Numbered from the stretch's first letter, positions 42,504 to 52,175 are shown. The stretch is DNA of 64,000 bases from Capnocytophaga sp. oral taxon 863 str. F0517 (GCF_000466425.1 NZ_KE992152.1:18995-82994); one strand, 5' to 3'. Numbers and translations are program-made. The notes: generated from the sequence alone by a model not told the origin.

Positions 42504-44540
42504 ATGAATAAAATTCACTTGTATTCCTGCCTAGCCCTAATGGTGGCTTGTGGCAATCCTACTAAAAAGAACGACATGAAAGCAGAAACAACTGACAAAG
42601 GACTTGATCTCTCGGCAATGGATACCTCTGTGCGCCCGCAAGATGATTTCTATAGCTATGTCAATGGAGGGTGGATGAAAACCGCTAAAATCCCAGCCGA
42701 CAAACCCTCTTGGGGTACCTTCTATATGCTCCGTGAGGAAACCGATGAGCAGTGCCTCTCCCTTTTGGATAACCTCCTTAAGGAAAGCTATCCCGATGGT
42801 TCCGAAGGACAGAAGATCCAAGCTATTTACAAAACCTATATGAATATGGATGCCCGTAATAAGGCAGGATTGGAGCCGCTTCAGCCTTATTTGAAGAAGA
42901 TTGAAGCTATCAAGACCTTGGCCGACTTACAGGCTTATTTGGAAGAGGTGACTCCACTGGGAGCAAACCCTATCTGTGGCTGGGGGGTCTATGCTGATAT
43001 GAAGGATTCTAACCAAAATGCAGTATATTTGAGTAATTTTGGCTTAGGGCTTGGTCGTGATTACTACCAAAAGCAAAGCGAAAGCAATACCGAAGCTATT
43101 AATAAGTATCAGCTCTTTGTAGCCGATATTTTCAAGCTCCTTGGTGACCCCGCTGCTGATGAAAAGGCTCAAAAACAGGTCGCTTTTGAAAAGGATTTGG
43201 CCAAACTCATGCTTACCAATGAGGAAGATCGCGATCCCAATCTTAGCTACAACCCACAGACCATGGCGGAACTCTCCAAATTGGTAAAAAACCTTCATCT
43301 TCCTGCCTTGCTCCAAAAAGTGGGTGTGAATATTGATAAGGTAATTGTAGGGGAAATACGTTTGTACAAAGAATATGACAAGTTTGTCAATGAGAAGAAC
43401 CTTTCTTTACTTAAGGATTATCTCCGTTATAACTTAGTGGCAAGTAATGCAGAAAATCTTAACGGAGCTTTGGACGAACTTTCCTTCAACTTCTATAGCA
43501 AGTACCTCAATGGACAGCAGGAACAACGCCCCATGAATAAGCGTGCCCTTTCCTTGATCAATGGAGTTGTAGGGGAGGCTTTCGGGAAGCTCTATGTAGA
43601 GAAGTATTTCCCTGCTAAGGCCAAAGAAGAAATGGTAACACTGGTGGATTATCTTAAGAAAAGTTTCGCCGAGCATATCAAGAACGTTACTTGGATGAGT
43701 GATGAGACCAAGGAGAAAGCACTCCATAAGCTTGGTACTTTCACGGTAAAAGTAGGCTATCCAGATAAGTGGGAGGATTACTCTAAGCTGACCCTTTCTG
43801 CCGATGCTTCGCTCTTTGATAATTTAGTGAAGGTAACCCAGTGGGCTTATCAAAAAGAGTTAGACAAAGTGGGTAAGCCTGTGGATAAAACCAAATGGGA
43901 AATGACCCCACAGACAGTGAATGCCTATTACAATCCGCTCTATAACGAAATCGTGTTCCCTGCGGCTATTCTGCAAGCGCCATTCTTCAGCTTTGAGGCC
44001 GATCCTGCGGTGAATTTCGGAGGTATAGGAGCGGTAATCGGCCATGAGATGACCCACGGCTTTGATGATAGTGGTGCCCAATTTGATGCGGATGGAAACC
44101 TACAAAACTGGTGGACTCCTGCCGATAAAGAGAACTTTGATAAGGTAACCAAAGCCTTGGCGGCTCAGTTCGACAAATATGAACCTGTGAAGGGTATCTT
44201 CGTCAATGGCACCTTTACCAATGGGGAAAATATCGCTGACCTCGGAGGGGTGAATATTGCCTTTGATGCGCTCCAGTTATATCTCAAAGACCATGGTGCT
44301 GTAGCTGATATCAGTGGGTATAACCAAGATCAACGTTTCTTCCTCTCTTGGGCAACCGTATGGCGTACGCTCTCTACGGATCAGTATATGATCAATCAGG
44401 TAAAGACAGACCCTCATACCCCAGGCTATTTCCGTGCTTTTGCTCCTCTGACCAATGTAGAGGCTTGGTACAAAGCCTTTGATGTAAAAGAAGGTGATAA
44501 ACTCTATCGCAGGCCAGAAGACCGCGTAAAAATATGGTAA
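42504..44540 (+). CDS. M13-family zinc metallopeptidase lipoprotein (second copy)
   Basis: This 678-residue paralogue of the enzyme at 32301 has a lipoprotein signal (YSCLALMVAC). The zinc motif is HEMTH starting at residue 514, with E575 in GENIADLGG. It shares long identical stretches with the first copy (for example LDLSAMDTSVRPQDDFYS and FPAAILQAPFFSFEADPAV), yet differs at many positions spread evenly, so the duplication is not recent. Both are probably periplasmic- or surface-anchored endopeptidases. It follows the YafQ module and converges on the SusCD locus. Confidence 0.93.
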   Translation: MNKIHLYSCLALMVACGNPTKKNDMKAETTDKGLDLSAMDTSVRPQDDFYSYVNGGWMKTAKIPADKPSWGTFYMLREETDEQCLSLLDNLLKESYPDGSEGQKIQAIYKTYMNMDARNKAGLEPLQPYLKKIEAIKTLADLQAYLEEVTPLGANPICGWGVYADMKDSNQNAVYLSNFGLGLGRDYYQKQSESNTEAINKYQLFVADIFKLLGDPAADEKAQKQVAFEKDLAKLMLTNEEDRDPNLSYNPQTMAELSKLVKNLHLPALLQKVGVNIDKVIVGEIRLYKEYDKFVNEKNLSLLKDYLRYNLVASNAENLNGALDELSFNFYSKYLNGQQEQRPMNKRALSLINGVVGEAFGKLYVEKYFPAKAKEEMVTLVDYLKKSFAEHIKNVTWMSDETKEKALHKLGTFTVKVGYPDKWEDYSKLTLSADASLFDNLVKVTQWAYQKELDKVGKPVDKTKWEMTPQTVNAYYNPLYNEIVFPAAILQAPFFSFEADPAVNFGGIGAVIGHEMTHGFDDSGAQFDADGNLQNWWTPADKENFDKVTKALAAQFDKYEPVKGIFVNGTFTNGENIADLGGVNIAFDALQLYLKDHGAVADISGYNQDQRFFLSWATVWRTLSTDQYMINQVKTDPHTPGYFRAFAPLTNVEAWYKAFDVKEGDKLYRRPEDRVKIW

Positions 44541-44641
44541 TAGACTCTAGTGACCAATACTAGTGCCTAATAAAAAGAGAAGTGACGAGTGACTAATAAC
44601 CACTAAGGGATTAGTCACTCGTCACTTGTTATTTGTCACTA
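44541..44641. repeat. Heptad repeats between convergent genes
   Basis: GTGACCA, GTGACGA, GTGACTA, ATAACCA on the left and TAGTCAC, TCGTCAC, TTGTTAT, TTGTCAC on the right form inverted heptad arrays filling the whole gap. Confidence 0.65.
44580..44627. terminator. Bidirectional hairpin made of heptads
   Basis: A perfect 18-base stem (44580-44597 with 44610-44627) with a 12-base loop lies between convergent genes. It lacks a long T run, so factor-independent termination is possible but not certain. Confidence 0.6.
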
Positions 44642-46348
44642 TTATTGTTCTCTTGTATAGAACCAGATGTCAGGATTCTTGGCGCTAACCCAACCTATGT
44701 AACCATTATTATAATCATACATGATATAGGGAGCATTGTTGGTGAAAATTTCTACCAAAGGTGCCAAATAGGGGTAGTACTTCCAATTGGTGTTTTGGTC
44801 AATATTGCTCTTCTCTACCATATTTAATTGGTTGGTAGCACAAGCTACCCCGAGGTAATCCATATTGAGGACAACATTCACATTGGTACCTCGACCTCCA
44901 GAGGTAGGGGTACGAGTAATACGGAAGGAAAAACCTGAATTATTATCTTGTTTTCCAAAATATACCAATGGATTAAGATCCTCTCTCACCCTAACGTTGT
45001 TCACGGTACGGGTACGTCGCTTTATGCTATTATAGGCCGTTAGCATAGCATCACAAACGTAGTTGGTAGTGAAGTTGATGGAGGTACGTTTGTTAGTGAA
45101 GTTGTACGGTAAGCGAGGTTGGTTAGGGGTAGTGAGAAAGCTTATTTGGCCATCCTTGGTACTTACCCATCGGTATTGGGAGCCATCTTGGTTCACATCG
45201 ATGACCTCGTAGGGAGCATATCGGATAAGAGCCTCTACGATGGGATATAGGTTGGCAAACACATTCCAGTTGAGACTACGCACTCCTTCTACAATATTCA
45301 CCTGATTGGGATGTCCTGCTACAGGAAGGAAGTCCAAGGTATAGCGGGTTTTGGCATCAGTCCCTTGATAGAAGCTAAAGGCAATAGAGCGCTCATTGGA
45401 GACGGAGCCTATACGTACTCTCGGGTTGGCACTATAGGAGTAGCCATCATAAGAAAAGTTCTTATACTGGTCAAATAGTCGGGTAAAGGTGGTATTAGCC
45501 GAGCAGTCATCAGCGGTAAGATAGAACCAAAGCGAGCGGGTATTAAGGTCGTAGGGTAGGGTATAGCTAAGGGCACTCCTATAATTACCATCGATGGTGG
45601 AGAGCTCTTGGTAGTCCTCCGAGAAGGCCAGTTCGGTAAAGGTATAACCTGCTATGGTAGTGGGTTCATAGAGCTTTAGTCCTCGATCGCTATAAGCATA
45701 GGCCACCTTTTGAGTGTTCCCCTCTACAGTTAGGCTTAGCTGATGAAGTGTAGGGTGGAGGGTAAGCTGAACTTGTTTTTCGTTAATGGTCATTGGAGCA
45801 ATACCAACAGACTTCAAGCGAGAAGCGCGCTCACGTATTTTTTCTAAATAGGCAGTTCTATCCCCTTCGAAGCGGCTGAGGGTGACTAAGTTGTTGGAAC
45901 GCTTACCACGAAGGGTGAATACCCCATCCTGGTAGGACTGCAATTCGAACTGGTTGTCCCCTTCCTTTCCATGAGGGAAAAGGAAGGATGGTTCTACAAA
46001 GTAGTGTAATACCTTATTGTAAGTATCGAAAGAGAGAATGGTTTTCTCGCCAAAGAGGAGGGAGAAATCGGAGGTATCTGCCTCTGGCACCACTTCGGAG
46101 ACAGCAGTTACCTTTCCTTGGGCGAAGGACACCAATACATTGTATCCACCATAAGACTGATTTCCTCCCGCATAGAGGGTCAATAGCCAGCCATTGGGGG
46201 CGTTCTCAAGTGTGGAGACATATCTGTCAATGGTTTCGTTAGTGCGTTGTACATAGCTGCTATCCTTTCCATAGACAGCATCTTCTTTTTGATCACAAGC
46301 CCCTAAGAGTAAGAGGGCAGTAAGGAGTATATAGGTTTGTTGTTTCAT
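44642..46348 (-). CDS. DUF4302 lipoprotein of a SusCD locus
   Basis: This protein of about 568 residues has a lipoprotein signal ending LLLLGAC (Cys18) and then DQKED, which fits the surface-export signal described for Capnocytophaga lipoproteins. The N-terminal half (TIDRYVSTLENAPNGWLLTL, YGGYNVLVSF) matches DUF4302 proteins that accompany SusC/SusD genes. A roughly repeated C-terminal segment (NVFANLYPIVEALIRYAPYE, YYPYLAPLVEIFTNNAPYI) may be two copies of one domain. It probably helps bind the imported substrate at the cell surface. The ATG at 46348 is preferred over 46357, which overlaps the previous gene. Confidence 0.8.
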   Translation of the reverse strand: MKQQTYILLTALLLLGACDQKEDAVYGKDSSYVQRTNETIDRYVSTLENAPNGWLLTLYAGGNQSYGGYNVLVSFAQGKVTAVSEVVPEADTSDFSLLFGEKTILSFDTYNKVLHYFVEPSFLFPHGKEGDNQFELQSYQDGVFTLRGKRSNNLVTLSRFEGDRTAYLEKIRERASRLKSVGIAPMTINEKQVQLTLHPTLHQLSLTVEGNTQKVAYAYSDRGLKLYEPTTIAGYTFTELAFSEDYQELSTIDGNYRSALSYTLPYDLNTRSLWFYLTADDCSANTTFTRLFDQYKNFSYDGYSYSANPRVRIGSVSNERSIAFSFYQGTDAKTRYTLDFLPVAGHPNQVNIVEGVRSLNWNVFANLYPIVEALIRYAPYEVIDVNQDGSQYRWVSTKDGQISFLTTPNQPRLPYNFTNKRTSINFTTNYVCDAMLTAYNSIKRRTRTVNNVRVREDLNPLVYFGKQDNNSGFSFRITRTPTSGGRGTNVNVVLNMDYLGVACATNQLNMVEKSNIDQNTNWKYYPYLAPLVEIFTNNAPYIMYDYNNGYIGWVSAKNPDIWFYTREQ

Positions 46349-46350
46349 AA

Positions 46351-47409
46351 TTACCATTCGTATTGAGAAAAATCTTTGGTTTGCAAGAGGGCATGTCGCC
46401 TATGGATTTCATCGCGGAGGGCATCAAGGTTAATATTCCATTCCCCTTGGAGGTAGTTCTTGACCATAGAGATCTTCTGTTCCAAGATTTGCTTTCCGGT
46501 ATAGGTAGCCTCTGTGTTATTCTTTCCATTGGCTTTCTCGAGTTCCTCTTCCCAGATGAATCCTTTTTGATATATAGCCCTTTTCCAAGTGTTGTAAGCG
46601 GTATCATCCAGTCCATCACCATTGGCATCATGTGCTGTATCCGCAGCCGGACAGTCACATTGGTTCTTTTGGTAGTAGATGATATAGCGGGCGATGGTCT
46701 CCACAAAATCCTCATGGATATTATCGCTGGCATAAGCACTGATAAAGCCTGACTTGAGGTAGGTCTCTCCGCGCCAAGCACGAGTCCAACCCCCTCCTTT
46801 ATAATCAGCTATGGAGAGTTGTTCAAATTCCTTAGGCACTACCTTCACTTGTTCTAAGAGGTGAGACGATTCGTGATAGATCAGTCTCAGTACTCGGTTG
46901 TCTATATTCTTGATCTCGGTAGGGTCGCTGGTATTGGGATTCATATGATTGATCCCCAATATTTCTATCTTTACAGCATTGGTAGCCAGTCCATTATAGG
47001 CCGTACCGCGGTCGGAGAAAGCACGAGAGCCTATGAAAACCAATTCCTTAGGGGAATAGTTCTGTAGGAAGCCCGTAGGGGTGAACATGGTATAAGGCTC
47101 ATAGTACATGTACTTGAGGAAGTTAGCCATTTGTAGGGCTTTTTCCGAAGAAGGTGGAGCCACATAGGGGAACATATTGCGGCTGATATGGTCTTCGGAG
47201 AAGCGATATACCATATTCACATTGTAGGGACGGGTGAATTTTGCTATGATATATCGGTCTAAGTCTGTTTGGAATTTCTTTTCTGCTGGAGAGGAGAATT
47301 CCACTACACTTTTGTCTTTGTTAGGATTGTCTTTGTTCAGCTCATCCTTATTACAGCCTATATAGGAGAAGGCAATCAGCAGAGGGAGGTACCATTTTAT
47401 CTTATTCAT
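46351..47409 (-). CDS. Import-associated zinc metallohydrolase lipoprotein
   Basis: This 352-residue protein has a lipoprotein signal (Cys19) followed by NKDELNKDNPNKDKS. The zinc motif is HESSH (H179, E180, H183), with a likely third ligand in HEDFVETIA (about 233-241). An aspartate-rich DANGDGLDDTAYNTW segment follows near 265. This layout fits the family named substrate import-associated zinc metallohydrolase lipoprotein, found with SusC, SusD and DUF4302 genes. It probably cuts the substrate at the cell surface before uptake. The substrate is unknown, and peptides or proteins are likely from the motif. It lies 11 bases after susD. Confidence 0.84.
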   Translation of the reverse strand: MNKIKWYLPLLIAFSYIGCNKDELNKDNPNKDKSVVEFSSPAEKKFQTDLDRYIIAKFTRPYNVNMVYRFSEDHISRNMFPYVAPPSSEKALQMANFLKYMYYEPYTMFTPTGFLQNYSPKELVFIGSRAFSDRGTAYNGLATNAVKIEILGINHMNPNTSDPTEIKNIDNRVLRLIYHESSHLLEQVKVVPKEFEQLSIADYKGGGWTRAWRGETYLKSGFISAYASDNIHEDFVETIARYIIYYQKNQCDCPAADTAHDANGDGLDDTAYNTWKRAIYQKGFIWEEELEKANGKNNTEATYTGKQILEQKISMVKNYLQGEWNINLDALRDEIHRRHALLQTKDFSQYEW

Positions 47410-47420
47410 AAGCTTTGTTT

Positions 47421-48962
47421 TTATCGATCATTTTGTTGCATTCCTGCCGCTACTACTTCTACAGGAAGGGGGAGGGAGCGGCGTTTGTCATCTTTGGAGA
47501 GTACGGCTTTCACATAAGCGGTTCCCTCACTGTTGAGTTGGTGTCGATAGATTTCGATACCATAGCGGCGGATATCATACCAGCGCAGCCCTTCGCCAAG
47601 GGTGAGCAATCTACGGCACTGCAAGAGGAAGTGAAGTAGGTTCTCTTGGGTACTATCTATAGCAAAGTCGGGATAGAGTCTTTTCTTCTGAGTGGCTCGA
47701 CTTAAGAGGGAATGCTCATCATATTCGCTATAGGCAATATCGCTGTAATGGCGGATGATATCTTCTTGACTGAATTCTTGCCCTGAAGTAAGGTAGTTTT
47801 TGGTGAATAACTTCAGGTCGGCTACCCCTTCTGCATACTTCTGTTGGAGGATACGAGCCTCGGCACGAACCAAGAGGGTTTCGTCGGTAGAGAAAAGGAC
47901 AATTTGAGATCGGTTATCTACATAAGTAGGATACTTGGTATAGATATATTTGCTAATTTCAGTACGATAGCGTTCAAAAGGTTTGTCCTTGTAGTTATTC
48001 GGCCTCCATATATTTTTCTCATTGCGGAAGGTTTCTCTTAGACAGATCGCCTCTCCGTGGCTGAATCGTCCTATGATAGAAGCCCCATCTATATAAGCGG
48101 TGGCGTTGGTATTAACCGTAGCGAGCATGAGGTTGGCATCGATATCATCACGAGTATATTCCTTAGCATGAGGGTCTTCTCCAGAGAGAGGTTGGAAGGC
48201 TGCCCAATTGCGCAGTGTGGTAGGGGTTTCTCCCAATACAGCAGTGGCCATCTGTTCGGCTTTGTCCCATTTTTGATAATAGAGGAAGAAGCGTGCGGCG
48301 AAGGCCTGTGCTGCCTTTTTGTTAAAGTGTAATTTGGGCACCTTGTAATAACTATCATTGATTAGCTCAAGTCCTTGGGTAAGGTCTCGCTCGATACGTT
48401 GGTAGACATCGGCTACCGTATTGCGAGGTCTTTGAGCTTGGAAGTCATTGATAGGCTCCTCTATATAAGGAATACCGGGGTCAGTGGTACTGGTTTGGGT
48501 ATTATAGTGTTTGCCAAAAAGATTGACCAATACAAAATGGGCATAAGCACGTATGGTGAGCGCTTCACCACGAGCAGCCTGTAGGGTAGGGGTATTACCA
48601 CCTAAGCGGTCGATAGCCTCTAAGGCTATATTGGCATGATAGATCATGGAATAGTTGTCATTCCAAAGATTGCGCAAGCCATCACGGGCACCATATTCGT
48701 GAAAGTCTCGATCCCAATAGACCAATTCTTTGACAAAAGGTATAGTACGACGGTTATTTTCCCCGATGTCATCTATATTATCAGAGGAAAACTCTGTAAC
48801 TACGGCCGCGGTACGATTCGGATAGGCATTGACTAAGAGTTTCTGTATCTTCTCGGGTGAATCCAGTTCTACACGACTGTCCGGATTCTTGTCTAAGAAT
48901 TTGCTGCACCCTACTAAGCTAAGCAATAGTAAGGCAAACAAAGCTATGTAATTTTTTTTCAT
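47421..48962 (-). CDS. SusD/RagB-family outer-membrane substrate-binding lipoprotein
   Basis: This 513-residue surface lipoprotein forms the lid on the SusC barrel. It has the lipoprotein signal MKKNYIALFALLLLSLVGC, SusD N-terminal SKFLDKNPDSRVELDSPEKI, the TPR-like helices TLQAARGEALTIRAYAHFVL then VNLFGKHYN, and the C-terminal LLHFLLQCRRLLTLGEGLRW followed by YDIRR. Partner of the SusC gene 20 bases upstream. Length is typical. The aromatic substrate-binding residues cannot be assigned without a model. Confidence 0.93.
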   Translation of the reverse strand: MKKNYIALFALLLLSLVGCSKFLDKNPDSRVELDSPEKIQKLLVNAYPNRTAAVVTEFSSDNIDDIGENNRRTIPFVKELVYWDRDFHEYGARDGLRNLWNDNYSMIYHANIALEAIDRLGGNTPTLQAARGEALTIRAYAHFVLVNLFGKHYNTQTSTTDPGIPYIEEPINDFQAQRPRNTVADVYQRIERDLTQGLELINDSYYKVPKLHFNKKAAQAFAARFFLYYQKWDKAEQMATAVLGETPTTLRNWAAFQPLSGEDPHAKEYTRDDIDANLMLATVNTNATAYIDGASIIGRFSHGEAICLRETFRNEKNIWRPNNYKDKPFERYRTEISKYIYTKYPTYVDNRSQIVLFSTDETLLVRAEARILQQKYAEGVADLKLFTKNYLTSGQEFSQEDIIRHYSDIAYSEYDEHSLLSRATQKKRLYPDFAIDSTQENLLHFLLQCRRLLTLGEGLRWYDIRRYGIEIYRHQLNSEGTAYVKAVLSKDDKRRSLPLPVEVVAAGMQQNDR

Positions 48963-48982
48963 AAAATATCGTTATTAGAGGG

Positions 48983-51900
48983 TTATAGTCCTACACGCAA
49001 GCTAAAGGTGAGTTGCTTGGGATTGGGGACAAAGGTAGTGGCGGTAGAGTATTCAGGATCTGCCCCATTGAGCTTCTTATCGGCATAGAGTAAGAAGAGG
49101 TTGGTGGCTTGTAGTTTTACTCCTAATCGCTTTATTTTCATGCTTTTAAGCAGATCTTTGTCAAAATCATAGCCTATAGAGATTTCTTTCAGGCGGATGA
49201 AGTCTCCTTTGGCAATGCGTACATCAGAATAATTGTAAGCAGTGTAGGCATATTGCAGATTAGGCATTTGGTCTCTTTGGTAAGGGGAGGCAATCGCAGG
49301 TATTTGGGTAAGGTGCTCATCACCAGGCTGCATCCAGCGGTTGGCAAATTCCTTAGGCAGTGCTAAGGCATCATTGTCATAATTGGCCTTAAAGGCGGTA
49401 GGTAGGCGTAGTACATTGCCAAAGGAATAAGTTAGCAATACATTGAATGAAAGTCCCTTATAAGTAAAGAGGTTACCGAGGCTACCCACATCGGTGGGTA
49501 TGGTTGTGCCGGAGTAGGTAAGGAAGTCCAAGTTCTCTCTCTGGTCGAAGCGGAGTCCATCGACAGTGGTATTACCATCGGAGTCCGCAAAGGTAGGAAG
49601 CCCGTTGCTGTTGAGCCCTCGGAAAGGAATAGAGAAGATGGAGCTTACCGGATAGCCTTCCTTGGAGAAGCCACTACCGCGCACCATATCGGAAATGGAA
49701 GCATCCACATAGAGCTTGGTAATTTTGTTCTCATTCTTGGCATAGATAAGAGTTGTAGTCCAAGAGAAGTCCTTGAGCTTGATATTTTGGGTCTGTAGGC
49801 TCAGGTCTAATCCGTAGGATTTCATTTCAGCCACATTGCCCACTCTTAGAATATTTCCACTGAGGCCTTGGGTAGGCACACGGCCTATTAGGTCATAGTT
49901 GTATCGGGTATAGCCATCGAGGGCAAGATTGATGCGGTTGTGGAAAAAGCCCATTTGTACACCTATGTTCAGCTCTTGTTTTTTCTCATAGGTAAGGTCA
50001 TGACTTGCTGGCTCACTGATCTTAAGGGCTGTTTCACGGGTACGAGTATTGCTACGCCAAGGAACATCCCCCATGATCTTCACCAAGGAAGTAGGCGCAT
50101 TAGGGCTCTCAGGGATTACCCCAAAGGAAGCCTTAAGGGCTAACTGAGAAAGGGCTCCTGTATTCTTAGGGAAGAAGGCCTCCTTGGTCACATTCCAAGA
50201 GAAGGCGAGGTTCCAAGTAGGCATCCATCGGATGTAGTGAGAGGCGCCGAATTTGTTAGTACCATCGTATCGGAGGATACCATCCAAGGTATAGCGATCT
50301 AGAAAGGTATAAGAAGCATTGGAGAAGATCCCAACATTGCGAGTGGTAGTATGGGCAACGGTATAGTAGTTGGATGACTTGCTCTCTTGTAACTGCTTGA
50401 AAGCCTCATAAGAGAAATAAGAGATCTCTCCTAGGTCATAGATCATTCCAAAGAGCCTTCCCCAGTCTTTGCTGCGATAAGTGTCGTTGGTTTCCATACC
50501 GCCTAAGAGCTGGAGCTTGTGCTTTCCTTCGCTAAAAGCATCTTTATAGCTCAAGGTAGCACGGAAATCTTTTCCAGAGAGGAAACTCTCACTTTTCTCA
50601 CGGATTCCCCCTTCAGGAAGTACAGTACGTTTTACATCGAAATCATCATAAGGATCTTCGTATAGAAATTCATTGTTTTTGAGCATATTTAGGTTATCCG
50701 CGGCACGGTAAGCCTTAGCTATATTGGAGTACTCGGTTTGGTTGAGTTCGTGGGAGGCACTTTGGTACTTGATAGCTCCTAGGGCTGTGGCCTCCACTTT
50801 TGGGGTAATGAGCCAGGAGAGCTGTCCTTGTACCTTAAGATCGCCTACATGAGTATCGGTATAGTTGTTTTCCAGCTCCTCGAAGATATTCATAGGTGCA
50901 TAGCGATAGCGATAATAGGCCTTAGGGTCAAGGGTACGAGAGGCATTGATCGCATAAGAATAAGGATTGAGTCCCAGTTCGGAGGACACCTTTCCGGTCA
51001 AAGGATCTACATCTCCAGGGGTACGCCCTTTGCGATAAGCTCCATTGAGAATAAGATTGAAACGTACCTTGGAGCTAAGGCGATAGTTAGCATTGAGATT
51101 GGCCGTATAGCGATCATTATGACTAAACTTCATCCATCCTGGGTCAGAAAGAACACTAGCAGAGGCGTAATAGGAAGCCTTGTCGGTACCGGTGGAGATA
51201 CTTACAGCGTGATTCTGCATAACCCCTGTTTGGAAGAGCTTGGCCAGCCAGTTCGTATTGCGGTATTCGGCAGCTCTAAGGAAAGCGGTTTTGGCCTCCT
51301 CAGTATTTTCCAAGGCGAAACTACCATCAGGGCCTATGGTGTTGAGCAGCTCGTACATACGGCCGAACTCTCCTTTGTAGCGACGATTGGTAAGGGTCTC
51401 ATAGGCAAAATTACCTCTACGATACATCTCCATAAAGAAGTCCATTTGCTCCTGAGAGTTCATGATATTGAAATTGTCATAGGAGGGGATCATTCTGAAG
51501 GTGGACTCGTTGGTATAAGTGATGTTATTAGTGCCTTTGGTACCTTTTCGGGTGGTAACAGTCACCACTCCGGCTACAGCACGAGGCCCATAGATAGAGG
51601 TAGCGGAGGCATCTTTGAGTACCTTGAAGGAAGCAATATCGTCGGAGGAGAGACCTCCGAGCGCAGAGGCGATGAGCAGCTTGGCATCGGAGGAGGAGAG
51701 CGCATCGGGGGAGAGATCGACCCCATCGTCAAGGATTACTCCATCCACAACCCATAGCGGTTTGCTATCACCATAGATAGAGGAAGGCCCTCGCACATTG
51801 GTACGCGCCACGCCCTGAGAAGAGGTGGTAGGCTGAGGGCTTGCCTGAGGGGTCTCCATTACCACATCCAAGGTAGTAGAAGTCCCTAAGGGTCGTTCTA

Positions 51901-52141
51901 TATTGCGGTATCCCAGAGCAGAAAATATGATAGTGCTACCCTCTTTGACAGAGAGTGAATACTGACCCTGTGCATCTGTCAGGGTAGTCGAGGAAGTTTC
52001 TCCTTTGAGGGAGACAGTCACTCCAGAGAGCGGTCGTCCTTGCACATCTTTGACGGTTCCTCGGAGTGTGTGTTGCTGAGCCCAGCTGTGAAAGCTGCCC
52101 AGTAACACCCATAACAGGCAAACACTTGTCTTTATTTGCAT
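48983..52141 (-). CDS. SusC/RagA-family TonB-linked outer-membrane transporter
   Basis: This 1052-residue barrel imports substrate with energy from TonB. In order: signal peptide (MQIKTSVCLLWVLLGSFHSWAQ), carboxypeptidase-like regulatory domain (LRGTVKDVQGRPLSGVTVSL), a plug with the SusC signature (PLWVVDGVILDDGVDL, DIASFKVLKDASATSIYGPR, GVVTVTTRKG), and a 22-strand barrel ending in LTFSLRVGL. It is the first gene of a four-gene minus-strand operon with susD, the zinc metallohydrolase and DUF4302. No sigma/anti-sigma or hybrid sensor genes lie next to it. Substrate unknown. Confidence 0.95.
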   Translation of the reverse strand: MQIKTSVCLLWVLLGSFHSWAQQHTLRGTVKDVQGRPLSGVTVSLKGETSSTTLTDAQGQYSLSVKEGSTIIFSALGYRNIERPLGTSTTLDVVMETPQASPQPTTSSQGVARTNVRGPSSIYGDSKPLWVVDGVILDDGVDLSPDALSSSDAKLLIASALGGLSSDDIASFKVLKDASATSIYGPRAVAGVVTVTTRKGTKGTNNITYTNESTFRMIPSYDNFNIMNSQEQMDFFMEMYRRGNFAYETLTNRRYKGEFGRMYELLNTIGPDGSFALENTEEAKTAFLRAAEYRNTNWLAKLFQTGVMQNHAVSISTGTDKASYYASASVLSDPGWMKFSHNDRYTANLNANYRLSSKVRFNLILNGAYRKGRTPGDVDPLTGKVSSELGLNPYSYAINASRTLDPKAYYRYRYAPMNIFEELENNYTDTHVGDLKVQGQLSWLITPKVEATALGAIKYQSASHELNQTEYSNIAKAYRAADNLNMLKNNEFLYEDPYDDFDVKRTVLPEGGIREKSESFLSGKDFRATLSYKDAFSEGKHKLQLLGGMETNDTYRSKDWGRLFGMIYDLGEISYFSYEAFKQLQESKSSNYYTVAHTTTRNVGIFSNASYTFLDRYTLDGILRYDGTNKFGASHYIRWMPTWNLAFSWNVTKEAFFPKNTGALSQLALKASFGVIPESPNAPTSLVKIMGDVPWRSNTRTRETALKISEPASHDLTYEKKQELNIGVQMGFFHNRINLALDGYTRYNYDLIGRVPTQGLSGNILRVGNVAEMKSYGLDLSLQTQNIKLKDFSWTTTLIYAKNENKITKLYVDASISDMVRGSGFSKEGYPVSSIFSIPFRGLNSNGLPTFADSDGNTTVDGLRFDQRENLDFLTYSGTTIPTDVGSLGNLFTYKGLSFNVLLTYSFGNVLRLPTAFKANYDNDALALPKEFANRWMQPGDEHLTQIPAIASPYQRDQMPNLQYAYTAYNYSDVRIAKGDFIRLKEISIGYDFDKDLLKSMKIKRLGVKLQATNLFLLYADKKLNGADPEYSTATTFVPNPKQLTFSLRVGL

Positions 52142-52167
52142 ATATATCAGTTTTTGTTTTCACAAGG

Positions 52168-52175
52168 CAAAGATA
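52168..52175 (-). promoter_or_regulatory. SusC operon promoter (-7 element)
   Basis: Minus-strand TATCTTTG lies 27 bases before the SusC ATG. The upstream element is weak (CGTTATA), which may point to activator dependence. Confidence 0.6.

Noticed and set aside
50828..51757. Long plus-strand open frame of 309 codons inside the SusC gene
   Set aside because: It lies antisense to a gene with a signal peptide, plug motif and barrel. Its translation has no family features and is a shadow of SusC codon use.
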